A DNA stretch of 64,000 nt, from NCBI RefSeq assembly GCF_017948485.1, contig NZ_JAFFSX010000027.1, positions 1-64,000 of the forward strand. The letters run 5' to 3'. This DNA is from Streptomyces sp. GESEQ-35. Its GTDB lineage: Bacteria; Actinomycetota; Actinomycetes; Streptomycetales; Streptomycetaceae. The position numbers were made by a program, and so were the translations under genes. Below, one piece after another: positions 8,451 through 15,619 of the stretch (its first letter is position 1; each line of letters opens with the position of its first letter). The notes beneath the pieces are model-generated. The model did no database searches and was not told the origin of the DNA. It saw only the letters and a list, made by a program, of their open reading frames with translations.

Positions 8451-9062
8451 TCAGTCGGGCCGGGGGCCGTCGTCCGGGGCGTCACCCGCGTTCTCGATCA
8501 GCACGCGGGTGACGCCCTCGAAGTACGGCAGGACGTCCTCAAGTGAGGCCGAGTTGAGCGCGGGGGAGCGCAGGGCCGTGCGCATGATGCCCATGCCCAG
8601 CAGACAGGCCACCAGCATCTCCGCACGCAACGCCGCGTCCTCGCCCTTGACCTGCTTGATGAGTTCCTCGATGTGCGCCGCCGCCTGTGCCTCCTGCTCC
8701 AGGCGGTTGCGGGCGGGCGCGTGCGAGGGCGACCGCAACAGCATGACCAGGGGATGCTCGCCGGCGAACTGCTCCCACTCCTGGAAGACAACGGACTTGA
8801 GCATGCCGACCGGCAACGCGTCCAGGGGCCCCGACATGATCTCCCCGAGGACCTGGTGATCGACGCACGCCTCCTCGAACAGGGCGCGCTTGGAGCCGAA
8901 GTACCGGAAGACGAGCGCGGGGTCCACGTGGGCGTCCTGGGCGACGTCGCGCATTGTCGTCCCGTCGAAGCCGAGCCGGGCGAAGCGCACGCGCGCCGCG
9001 TCGAGCAGGGCTGCGCGGGTCGCGGCGCGGTCGCGTTTGTGCGGCTGTGGGGCGGCTGCCAT
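8451..9062 (-). CDS. TetR/AcrR-family transcriptional repressor
   Basis: A 203-residue regulator. The N-terminal helix-turn-helix is clear: AALLDAARVRFARLGFDG, then TMRDVAQDAHVDPALVFRYF with the family's conserved FRYFGSK. The rest is a helical ligand-binding and dimer domain, similar to the TetR_C_17-like group. The start at 9062 follows an AAGGGAG ribosome site. A longer reading frame to 9200 would run across the operator and into the neighbour's leader. The gene is divergent from the SDR gene, and the gap contains an inverted repeat overlapping the SDR promoter, so it most likely represses that gene and itself. Ligand unknown; a polyketide or an aldehyde/ketone substrate would fit the context. 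Confidence 0.92.
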   Translation of the reverse strand: MAAAPQPHKRDRAATRAALLDAARVRFARLGFDGTTMRDVAQDAHVDPALVFRYFGSKRALFEEACVDHQVLGEIMSGPLDALPVGMLKSVVFQEWEQFAGEHPLVMLLRSPSHAPARNRLEQEAQAAAHIEELIKQVKGEDAALRAEMLVACLLGMGIMRTALRSPALNSASLEDVLPYFEGVTRVLIENAGDAPDDGPRPD

Positions 9063-9071
9063 AGCGGTACT

Positions 9072-9119
9072 CCCTTGAGTCATCAAACGTTGACATGGTA
9101 GCTCAAGGGCGCCTACGCT
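9072..9119 (+). promoter_or_regulatory. Divergent tetR/SDR promoter with TetR-type operator
   Basis: TTGACA (9090-9095) and TACGCT (9114-9119), 18 bases apart, form a near-consensus promoter for the SDR gene. Two overlapping symmetric elements cover it: TCAA-ACG-TTGA (9083-9093), and outer arms CCCTTGAG (9072-9079) and CTCAAGGG (9102-9109). Repressor bound here would block the -35 region and probably also the tetR promoter. Confidence 0.75.
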
Positions 9120-9180
9120 GAGCTTGTCACCATCGGATGACTTACGGTTCGAGTTCCTGGCGTGGAAGGAAAGAAAAGCC

Positions 9181-10017
9181 ATGCAAACGGTCGTCGTCAC
9201 GGGCGGAACGGATGGCCTGGGCAGGGGAATCGCCCTGCACTATCTGAGGGCGGGTGCCAGGGTCCTGGCCATTGGGAGCACGCCCGCCAAGGGTGAGGCA
9301 TTAATCGAGGAGGCGCGTAAGATCTCGGCCGCCGACCGGGCCCACTTTCTTTCGGTCGACCTCACCTCGATCGCGGCCACCTGGCGGCTGGTGGAGGAGA
9401 TCGAGAACACCTATGCTTCGGTGGACAAACTTGTCCTGTGCGCGCAGCGCTACAAACTCTTCGGGAAGCGTTCCGTGACGCCGGAAGGGTTTGAGCACAG
9501 TTTCGCCCTCGCCTATCTGAGCCGGTTCATCCTGAGCTACGGCCTGAGGGACGCGCTCCAGTGCACGAAGCAACCCGTGATCATGAACGTGGGCACCCCC
9601 GGCGTCGGCCTCGGAAAGGTCCACTGGGACGACCTTCAGCTGGAGCGCGGCTACAACGGCAACAGGGCGACCCTTCAGTCCTTCCGCGCCAACGACCTGC
9701 TGGGCGTGGGCTTCGCGGCGACCCAAGGCAACGGCCCCGTGACGTACATCGGGTACAACCCCGGGGTGGTCTCCACCGGTATGCCCAACTCCCTGCCGCT
9801 TCCCCTGAGGCTGATGACCAAGGCCACGTTCGCCGTCGCGGCGACGCCTGTGGGCAAGGCGATCAATCCCATGGTCGAACTCCTCGACAATCCGCCCGCC
9901 GATCCTTTCCTGGCGCGCTGGAAGAAGAAGCCGGTGGACATCAGCGGAAAGGCTTTCGACCCCGAGGACGCTCTGCGCCTTAAGGGCATCACGGAGCAGT
10001 TGGTCGGTGCGCGGTGA
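9181..10017 (+). CDS. SDR-fold protein lacking the canonical YxxxK catalytic pair
   Basis: A 278-residue short-chain dehydrogenase/reductase fold. TGGTDGLGRG near the N-terminus is the NAD(P)-binding motif, and NPGVVSTGM is the usual PG element. Aligned by eye with retinol-dehydrogenase-like SDRs, whose active site reads AYGQSKLAN, this protein has ATLQSFRAN: the catalytic Tyr is Thr164 and the Lys is Phe168. The serine position (NVGTPG) is also not serine. It may bind nucleotide without standard hydride chemistry, or use another mechanism. Start ATG 9181 has an AAGGAAAG site; the longer in-frame ATG at 9124 lacks one. Its stop overlaps the next gene's GTG, so both are made together under TetR control. 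Confidence 0.85.
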   Translation: MQTVVVTGGTDGLGRGIALHYLRAGARVLAIGSTPAKGEALIEEARKISAADRAHFLSVDLTSIAATWRLVEEIENTYASVDKLVLCAQRYKLFGKRSVTPEGFEHSFALAYLSRFILSYGLRDALQCTKQPVIMNVGTPGVGLGKVHWDDLQLERGYNGNRATLQSFRANDLLGVGFAATQGNGPVTYIGYNPGVVSTGMPNSLPLPLRLMTKATFAVAATPVGKAINPMVELLDNPPADPFLARWKKKPVDISGKAFDPEDALRLKGITEQLVGAR

Positions 10018-10526
10018 ACTCCCTCATACCACCGTTTCCCGCCGGCCGGCTCCAGCAGCTGGGATATGTGGTGGAGAACCTCGATGACGCGGTCGAGCAG
10101 TTCTCCACGACATTCGGAATTCCGCGCTTTTTCGTGTGGAAGAACCTGGCCGCCGACATCACCGAGAAAACGTTTCGAGGTAAGTCGGCCGATTTTCAGT
10201 TCTCGTGTGCCTTCGGATATTCCGGCGACATGATGGTGGAGCTGATCCAGCATCACTCCGGCGAGAGCATATTCCAGGAATGGCTCGACAAAAAGGGCCC
10301 CGGCCTGCACCACGTCTGCTTCCTGATGAGCAGCCTTGAGCAGTTCGACGCGACCGTCGGGCAGATGGCGGCCCATGGGCACCCCGTCGCCATGTCGGGT
10401 CGGTCCGGGGACGCCCGCTTCTCCTACGCGGACACGGTCGAGAGGTACGGCGTCTTCACCGAACTGGCCTACGGTCCCCCGGAGTTCCTCGCGGCGTTCG
10501 ACCGCATCAAGGCCGGGGACTTCTGA
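10014..10526 (+). CDS. VOC-superfamily (glyoxalase/epimerase-like) protein
   Basis: A 170-residue protein with two beta-alpha-beta-beta-beta units of the vicinal oxygen chelate fold. The first begins at RLQQLGYVVENLDDAVEQF and the second at GPGLHHVCFLMSSLEQFD. Metal ligand candidates are His in LHHVCF, Glu in MVELIQHH and Glu in FTELAYGP. The first-strand histidine usual in this family appears to be Gln (QQLGYVV), so the metal site may be modified. GTG overlaps the SDR stop (GTGA), which implies translational coupling. Family members include methylmalonyl-CoA epimerase, glyoxalase and lyases; the substrate here is unknown. A role with the SDR on a polyketide or toxic carbonyl is inference. 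Confidence 0.85.
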   Translation: MNSLIPPFPAGRLQQLGYVVENLDDAVEQFSTTFGIPRFFVWKNLAADITEKTFRGKSADFQFSCAFGYSGDMMVELIQHHSGESIFQEWLDKKGPGLHHVCFLMSSLEQFDATVGQMAAHGHPVAMSGRSGDARFSYADTVERYGVFTELAYGPPEFLAAFDRIKAGDF

Positions 10527-10759
10527 CCGGCACCTCAGATCCGGACAGTGCGCCAGCAGCGGCCACAGGCTGGGGCATGAAGTGTTCCCCGCCGATGCAT
10601 GGATGAAGGCGCGAGCTCTCCGGATTACACCACCACCGCATCGACCGGCACCGCTCAGGCGTCTTCGTGGTCGAGGTCAACACCGAGCGGTGGCTGGAGC
10701 GTGACGCGCTGGCCCACTTCGGTGTCCGGCGCTCGGCGTCGAACCGCCATGGGCGCCGT
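10527..10759. other. Gap between convergent VOC and NmrA-like genes, no gene recognised
   Basis: These 233 bases hold no convincing gene. A short plus-strand stretch (around 10640-10740) reads RSGVFVVEVNTERWLERDA and looks protein-like, but it has no proper start, runs antisense into the neighbour and matches no family I know. It may be a remnant. Confidence 0.4.
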
Positions 10760-11668
10760 TCACCGGTGCTGCGCCGTGCCCAGCTCGTCGGTGTACCGGG
10801 CGAGGGCGTCCTCGGCCGTGGGGGCTGGGCCGAACAGCTGCTCCTGGCGGCGGGGGTCGGCGACGTAGCGGCCGCTGTCGAACCAGCCGAACATCGCGGC
10901 CATGTCCTTGACCAGGGGCATGAAGCGGCCGGCGACGGCTCCTGCGGCGCGGGCGACGACGGAGGGGACGGCCCACACCTTGATCTTCTTTCCGGCCTGG
11001 TTGCCCATCAGGTGGGCCATCTCGCGCATGCTGACCGGACGGTCCCAGCCGATGTCGACGCGCTCACCGTTGTCTGCCTCGGCGTCGACGGCGGCCGCCA
11101 GGTAGGCCGCGAGATCGGAGGTGTGGACGAAGGTCAGCGGGACGGTGGTCTTGCCGATCCACATCAGGCGGCCCTTGTCGATCGGGTTGCCCGCCATGGT
11201 CGCGATCTGGTCGAGGAAGGCCCCCGGGCGCAGTGCGACGAACGGGACGCCGAGCTGTTCGAGCTTGTCCTCGGCGAGCTTCTTGTGCCAGAAGTGCGGG
11301 ACGTGGGGCGTCTGGTCGCTGGTGAGGATGCTGGTCAGGACGAAGCGCCGGATGCCGGCGCGGTGGGCGGCCTCGGCGAGGTTGGCGTTGCCGACGGTGT
11401 CGATGTCGTGGGCGTTCTTGCCGCCGCGGGTGTAGCCGGCAGCGGTGGTGATGACGGCATCGGCGCCGTTCATGGCGGCGACGAGCGAGTCGAGGTCGAG
11501 CATGTCGCCGCGGGCGATCTCGACACCCCGGCTTTCGAGCCTGCTCGCGTCGGTGGTCGGCCGGACCAGGGCACGGACGTTCTTGCCGTGCTTGTGCAGT
11601 TCGTCGACGACCTTGCCCCCGAGGGAGCCGGTCGCACCGACGACGAGGACGGGGAGGGGGGTGGTCAT
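10760..11668 (-). CDS. NmrA-like atypical SDR (NAD(P)H-binding protein)
   Basis: A 302-residue protein with the NmrA/atypical-SDR pattern: VLVVGATGSLGGKVVDEL (GxxGxxG near the N-terminus), ALVR at the second strand, and ADAVITTAAGY. There is no YxxxK site. The C-terminal half (PVSMREMAHLMG, then VVARAAGAVAGRFMP) resembles NAD(P)H-binding reductases and complex I assembly-like proteins. ATG 11668 is preferred over 11686 because GGAAAGTGAG lies just upstream of it. It is last in a minus-strand group with MarR, old yellow enzyme and MDR oxidoreductase genes but separated by 334 bases, so it may have its own promoter. Role: probably redox sensing or quinone reduction; unproven. Confidence 0.85.
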   Translation of the reverse strand: MTTPLPVLVVGATGSLGGKVVDELHKHGKNVRALVRPTTDASRLESRGVEIARGDMLDLDSLVAAMNGADAVITTAAGYTRGGKNAHDIDTVGNANLAEAAHRAGIRRFVLTSILTSDQTPHVPHFWHKKLAEDKLEQLGVPFVALRPGAFLDQIATMAGNPIDKGRLMWIGKTTVPLTFVHTSDLAAYLAAAVDAEADNGERVDIGWDRPVSMREMAHLMGNQAGKKIKVWAVPSVVARAAGAVAGRFMPLVKDMAAMFGWFDSGRYVADPRRQEQLFGPAPTAEDALARYTDELGTAQHR

Positions 11669-12002
11669 GGGGGTCTCACTTTCCATCACGTCAGTAGTGG
11701 GGGATTGGGTGGGCGGGGCAGTGGTGGCCGCGGACGTTGGTGATGCGTCCGTCCTCGATGTGCGGCCGGCCGGCGACGGTGAAGGGCTCGCCGGCCCGCG
11801 GGGGTGTTGCCCTGCCCCCGAATGAGTTCCGTCCTGCTTCCACCGGAACAGCTCGCGCTTGCCCCTGACGCTGAGGCCCCGCTCACCCCCGTTCCCCCTG
11901 ACGCACTCGTGAGCCGAGCGTGCTGCCAGCACTGTCCACTTCGCAGGAACGCCGGAAACGCTTCCGCACTCCAGGCCGGAACCGGGGTGCAAGCCGAGGG
12001 GG
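11669..12002. other. Spacer between MarR and NmrA-like genes, with a possible gene remnant
   Basis: On the minus strand, 11693-11810 reads GEPFTVAGRPHIEDGRITN then VRGHHCPAHPIPHY and a stop. This resembles the C-terminal end of a small enzyme, with no start or upstream body, so it may be a leftover. A short symmetric site CGGAA-ACGC-TTCCG lies at 11952-11965. Nothing else is recognised. Confidence 0.35.
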
Positions 12003-12482
12003 TTACTCGGACTCTTCTTGCGGAACAGCGCGCCTGTTGATGGCGTCGGCGATGGCGTAGGCGGTGCGGACGAAGGACTCTGCCTGCTGCGGCGACAGGT
12101 TCTGCGCGGAGGTCTCCTCCAGGGCCTGCCACATGGCTGCGATGGGCTCGCGCATGGCACGGCCCCTGTCGGTGAGGTGGACGATCATGACGCGCCGGTC
12201 GTGTTCGGCCGGCTCGCGGATGAGCAGGCCGGCGTCCTGCATGCGGCGTAGGGACTTGGAGACGGTGGAGTGGTCCAGGCCGACGCTTTCGAGCAGCTCG
12301 GACTGGGTCTGGCCGTCCCGGTCCAGGAGTTGCATCAGCAACAGTTCCTGTCCGGGATGCAGGTCCATCTCGCGGAGCATGGCGGCGGCGCGGGCCCGGT
12401 GAGCGCGGGCGAGCTGGAAGATCGCGTAGCTCATCGGCCCCTCGCTGGCCGTGCTGGGGGTGCGGGGTGTGGGGGCGGGCAT
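12003..12482 (-). CDS. MarR-family transcriptional regulator
   Basis: A 159-residue winged-helix regulator. SELLESVGLDHSTVSKSLRRMQDAGLL is the recognition region and EHDRRVMIVHLTDRG forms the wing. ATG 12482 has GAGGAA five bases upstream and lies 8 bases after the old yellow enzyme stop, so the two genes are co-transcribed. A shorter start at 12434 (MSYAIFQ) is also possible. MarR proteins next to old yellow enzymes and quinone reductases usually sense electrophiles or oxidants. The likely target is the TGGCTAGCCA-type repeats upstream of the first gene of the operon; this is inference. Confidence 0.92.
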   Translation of the reverse strand: MPAPTPRTPSTASEGPMSYAIFQLARAHRARAAAMLREMDLHPGQELLLMQLLDRDGQTQSELLESVGLDHSTVSKSLRRMQDAGLLIREPAEHDRRVMIVHLTDRGRAMREPIAAMWQALEETSAQNLSPQQAESFVRTAYAIADAINRRAVPQEESE

Positions 12483-12490
12483 TCGGTTCC

Positions 12491-13552
12491 TCAGACGGCG
12501 TGGGTGGGGTAGTCGGTGTAGCCGGCCACTCCGCCGCCGTAGAAGGTCGCCGGGTCGGGGGTGTTCAGCGGCGCGTCAGAGCGTAGCCGCTCTACCAGGT
12601 CCGGGTTGGCGAGCGCGAGGGCGCCGACGGAGACGAGGTCGGCAGTGCCGTGGTCGATGTCCTTGGCGCGGGTGGGCAGGTCGGTGCCGGCCCGGTTGAG
12701 GATCAGCGTGGTCGGCCACAGCGCACGCAGGGTGCCCAGCAACTCCTCGTCGCCCGCGTGCATCACGTGGAGGTAGGCGAGGCCGAGCGGGCCGAGGGCG
12801 CGCAGGAGCGCCGGATACAGCTCGGCGGTGTCGGACTCGGCGATGTCGTTGTAGGGGTTGCCGGGGGAGATGCGCAGGCCGGTACGGTCGGCGCCGATCT
12901 CGTCGGCCACGGCAGCGGCGACCTCGACTGCGAAGCGGATGCGGTTGTCGAGGGAACCGCCGTAGCGGTCGGTGCGCTGGTTGGTGTTGTCGGACAGGAA
13001 CTGGTGCACCAGGTAGCCGTTGGCGCCGTGGATCTCCACGCCGTCGGCGCCTGCCGCGACGGCAGCCGCTGCGGCGCGGCGGAAGTCGTCGACGGTCGCC
13101 GCGACCTCCTGCGTCGACAGAGCACGGGGGGCCGGCATCTCCTGGGGCCCGGACGCGGTGAACATCGCGCCCTGCGGTCGAATCGCGGAAGGGGCAACCG
13201 GCTGGCGCCCGTGGGGGGTGTTGTCGGGGTGGGCGATGCGTCCGGTGTGCATCAGCTGGATGACGATCCGTCCGTCGGCCGCGTGCACGGCGTCGGTGAC
13301 CTTGCGCCACCCGGCGATCTGCTCGTCATTGTGGATGCCGGGGGTGAGGAGGTAGCCCTGGCCGTCGGTGCAGGGCTGGGTTCCCTCGGTGATGATGAGC
13401 GCGTGCGAGGCGCGCTGGGCGTAGTACTCGGCGTTCAGCTCGGTCGGTACGCCTTCAGGCGTGGAGCGGTCACGGGTCATGGGGGCCATGACCAGGCGGT
13501 GCGGGAGGGAAATGTCACCGACGGTGGTCGGTGTCCACAGGGAGTTCAGCAT
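12491..13552 (-). CDS. Old yellow enzyme family ene-reductase (NemA-like)
   Basis: A 353-residue FMN-dependent alkene reductase. Signature pieces are LPHRLVMAPMTRDRS at the N-terminus, IVIQLMHTGR, the substrate-binding HGANGYLVHQFL (the class has a His-Asn or His-His pair here), RTDRYGGS, and the C-terminal YTDYPTHAV. The length is normal for the family. It reduces activated C=C bonds of enones, maleimides or nitro compounds with NAD(P)H in the cytoplasm. It lies 72 bases after the MDR oxidoreductase gene and directly before marR on the same strand. Co-location with a quinone reductase supports an electrophile-detoxification operon. Confidence 0.95.
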   Translation of the reverse strand: MLNSLWTPTTVGDISLPHRLVMAPMTRDRSTPEGVPTELNAEYYAQRASHALIITEGTQPCTDGQGYLLTPGIHNDEQIAGWRKVTDAVHAADGRIVIQLMHTGRIAHPDNTPHGRQPVAPSAIRPQGAMFTASGPQEMPAPRALSTQEVAATVDDFRRAAAAAVAAGADGVEIHGANGYLVHQFLSDNTNQRTDRYGGSLDNRIRFAVEVAAAVADEIGADRTGLRISPGNPYNDIAESDTAELYPALLRALGPLGLAYLHVMHAGDEELLGTLRALWPTTLILNRAGTDLPTRAKDIDHGTADLVSVGALALANPDLVERLRSDAPLNTPDPATFYGGGVAGYTDYPTHAV

Positions 13553-13624
13553 GAATGGTCCTTCGGTGATGAACAGGTGGTGATCAGGAAAGAGGGGGCG
13601 TGCCGGAAGGAGAGTCGGGCGTGA

Positions 13625-14530
13625 TCAGTCGACGGTGAGGACGAGCTTGCCCCGGACATGCCCGGCATCGCTGACCTGCTGAGCCGTGGCGGCCTGATCG
13701 AGCGGGTAGGCGGTGACGGTGGTGACGACCTTGCCGGTCGCGGCATCCTGCGCCAGGGCGGCAAGGTGGGCGGCCGAGCGTTCCTGGCCGCCGCTGGCGA
13801 AGGTGATGCCGAGCTGGTGTGCGCGGAAGTCGGCGATGGTGACGATGCGCTCGGTGCCGCCCCGCAGGGCGATGGAGTCCTCAAGGGCCCCCTTCCCGGC
13901 CACGTCGAACACCGCGTCCACGCCGTCGGGGGCCAGTGCCCGGACCCGCTCGACCAGGCCCTCGCCGTAAACGGTCGGGGTGGCGCCGAGCGAGGCGAGG
14001 TAGTCCTGGTTGGCGGGGCCGGCGGTGGCGATGACACGCGCTCCGCGGGCGGTGGCGACCTGGACCGCCAGGGTGCCGACCCCTCCGGCCGCGCCGTGCA
14101 TCAGCACGGTCTCCCCGGCGGCGACGCCGAGCAGGTTCAGGACCCGCTCGGCCGTCTCGCCCGCCACCGGCAGTGCGACCGCGTGCTGCCAGTCGAGGCC
14201 GGCGGGCTTGGGAGCCACGGTGGTGGCCAGCGCGTACTGGGCGTACGAGCCGGTGTCCGACCAGCCCAGCACCTCATCGCCCACCTTCACGTCCTGCACG
14301 CCCTCACCCAGGGCGTCCACCACGCCGGCGAGTTCGTGACCGGGGACGGAGGGGAGCGGCGTGGGGAACACGGCCTCCAGTGCCCCGGAGCGGATCTTGC
14401 CGTCCAGCGCGTTCAGCCCGGCCGCCTTGACGCGGACGCGGATCTGCCCGGGGCCGGGCTGCGGGGCCTCGATGTCCGCTTCGTGCAGCACTTCCGTGCC
14501 TCCGAAACGGTCGAACAGGATGGCTTTCAT
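13625..14530 (-). CDS. MDR-family NADPH:quinone oxidoreductase-like protein, zinc-free
   Basis: A 301-residue medium-chain dehydrogenase/reductase. The GroES-like half begins MKAILFDRFGGTEVLHEADI and contains VPGHELAGVVDALG. The NADPH-binding half has VLMHGAAGGVGTLAVQ. The cysteines that bind structural and catalytic zinc in alcohol dehydrogenases are missing, which places it with quinone oxidoreductases. ATG has GAGGAG 6 bases upstream. It is the first gene of the minus-strand group, and its promoter region carries repeated TGGCTAG elements. Likely role: reduction of quinones or enals with NADPH in the cytoplasm. Confidence 0.93.
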   Translation of the reverse strand: MKAILFDRFGGTEVLHEADIEAPQPGPGQIRVRVKAAGLNALDGKIRSGALEAVFPTPLPSVPGHELAGVVDALGEGVQDVKVGDEVLGWSDTGSYAQYALATTVAPKPAGLDWQHAVALPVAGETAERVLNLLGVAAGETVLMHGAAGGVGTLAVQVATARGARVIATAGPANQDYLASLGATPTVYGEGLVERVRALAPDGVDAVFDVAGKGALEDSIALRGGTERIVTIADFRAHQLGITFASGGQERSAAHLAALAQDAATGKVVTTVTAYPLDQAATAQQVSDAGHVRGKLVLTVD

Positions 14531-14561
14531 GACGACTCCTCTCGCGTCACCACCCCTTTAG

Positions 14562-14608
14562 GTGGCTAGACACATAACGAACGTAACAGCAAACATGTGG
14601 CTAGCCAA
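14562..14608 (-). promoter_or_regulatory. Promoter with repeated TGGCTAGCCA-type operator upstream of the quinone reductase operon
   Basis: GTGGCTAG occurs twice (14562-14569 and 14597-14604), 35 bases apart. The distal copy extends into the perfect 10-base palindrome TGGCTAGCCA (14598-14607). Read on the minus strand, TTGGCT (14608-14603) and TACGTT (14585-14580), 17 bases apart, make a plausible promoter, so the operators cover the -35 and the region just after the -10. The operon's own MarR protein is the natural candidate to bind. Confidence 0.65.
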
Positions 14609-14775
14609 GTATTTGCTTCCGCTCGGGCTGCGCAAGATCGGTCGCGGCCGCGTCGGTTACCTCGGGATGGCGGTCGAGGCGGGAGGCGCCTCGCCGGAGC
14701 GCGCCTTGCGCGGCCAAGGGCTGCCTCGACTGGAAGCCGGACGACCGGGCCGGCCAGACCCTGGCGGTGCGCTGT

Positions 14776-14901
14776 TCCCTTCTGGTTCAGGGCCCGGGTC
14801 AGCTCGCGGTTGGCCGCCCGGGCGGCCTCCAGCTCCGCTTCCCTCTCCTCCGGCCGCGCCAACAGCTCGGTGTTCGCCTGCTCCAGGCGGGAGACCTGGC
14901 G
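14776..14901 (-). pseudogene. Coiled-coil coding fragment of unknown origin
   Basis: About 42 codons (VSRLEQANTELLARPEER, then ELEAARAANRELTRALNQ) with strong heptad character are fused in frame to the end of the hydrolase remnant. The stretch resembles helical N-terminal parts of some transposases or accessory proteins, but I cannot name a family. It has no start of its own, and the reading frame decays to Arg/Pro-rich sequence after it. Confidence 0.4.
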
Positions 14902-15114
14902 CTGAAGCGCGACGAAGCCACCCATCGACAGGCCGAGCAGATCGACCCGGTCGAGACCGAGAGCCCGAATGAACAGCACTGCGTCGCGAGCCATCGCCTC
15001 GATCGTGTCCGGCGTGGAGAGGCCCGATCCGCCAACTCCGCCGTTGTCGAATGCGATCACCCGATAGGTGAAGTCCACACCCTGAACGGACACGGGGTGG
15101 GTCGCCGCGTTAGC
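14902..15114 (-). pseudogene. Alpha/beta hydrolase remnant
   Basis: The frame reads HPVSVQGVDFTYR directly followed by VIAFDNGGVGGSG, then AMARDAVLFIRALGLDRVDL and the nucleophile elbow GLSMGGFVALQ. In intact hydrolases some 40-45 residues, including the HGxG oxyanion loop, lie between the first two pieces. The acid and histidine part after the elbow is gone and replaced by a coiled-coil fragment. This is an internally deleted and truncated gene. GLSMGG confirms the family. Confidence 0.75.
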
Positions 15115-15208
15115 GGTCCTGAGGGCACTTCTCGTTGAACTTCTCGTTTCCTGAGGCGATGTCGTCCCGGTGCTCGTGGGCACTTGATCGCCCGGCCGAG
15201 CGACTCCG

Positions 15209-15460
15209 TCATGTCATCCTGACGACGACCTTTCCGGTCTTCGCCCGTCCCGCCTCGGCGTACTCCAGCGCTTCCGGGGTCGATTCGAAAACAGGAAGGA
15301 GTACGCGACGTTGCGGCGGCGGGTACGTCGCCGGGTCCGGAGGCTCAGCGCGCCCATCGCGAATCGGATGATCGGATTCGCCCCCAGCTCCCTGCCGGAA
15401 GCGGGGTCGGGAGGACCCGCGACGCTGATGACGCCTGCTTCTTGTAGTCGACGACGAAGC
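15209..15460 (-). pseudogene. C-terminal remnant of an MDR NAD(P)-dependent alcohol dehydrogenase
   Basis: Three reading frames carry consecutive pieces of one protein. FVVDYKK is in one frame. GVISVAGPPDPASGRELGAN and FAMGALSLRTRRR with RNVAYSFLF are in a second. VFESTPEALEYAEAGRAKTG and KVVVRMT with a stop are in the third. Intact relatives have about 30 more residues between YSFLF and the final piece. The gene is thus broken by frameshifts and an internal deletion, and the nucleotide-binding and zinc parts are absent. Confidence 0.75.
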
Positions 15461-15484
15461 GAGTGGGCGGCAACGGCATCCGAG

Positions 15485-15616
15485 GGCGTGCTGTCGAGCG
15501 CGCACCATCGTGGAGTCGACGGCGACGACCCCGTCGAGGTCGCCCTCGGCACCTGCCTGTGCGAGCAGAGCGGTGAAGATCGATTCCCACGTGCCGTCGA
15601 TCGTCCACATTCGCAA
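15485..15616 (-). mobile_element. IS5-family transposase fragment
   Basis: About 44 codons read MWTIDGTWESIFTALLAQ, then GVVAVDSTMVRARQHA. This is the region around the first catalytic Asp (VDST) of IS5-type DDE transposases common in Streptomyces. The frame then runs straight into the MDR dehydrogenase remnant. The N-terminal part, the rest of the catalytic domain and terminal repeats are not recognisable, so it is a dead fragment. Confidence 0.7.
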
Positions 15617-15619
15617 CCG

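Noticed and set aside
10667..11743. 358-codon plus-strand frame over the NmrA-like gene
   Set aside because: The minus-strand protein has a clear NmrA-like GxxGxxG fold; the plus frame is its shadow, apart from a short protein-like start listed as a possible remnant.
15214..15616. An intact IS5 transposase gene
   Set aside because: Only about 44 codons match; the frame continues into an unrelated dehydrogenase fragment, and no terminal repeats are visible.
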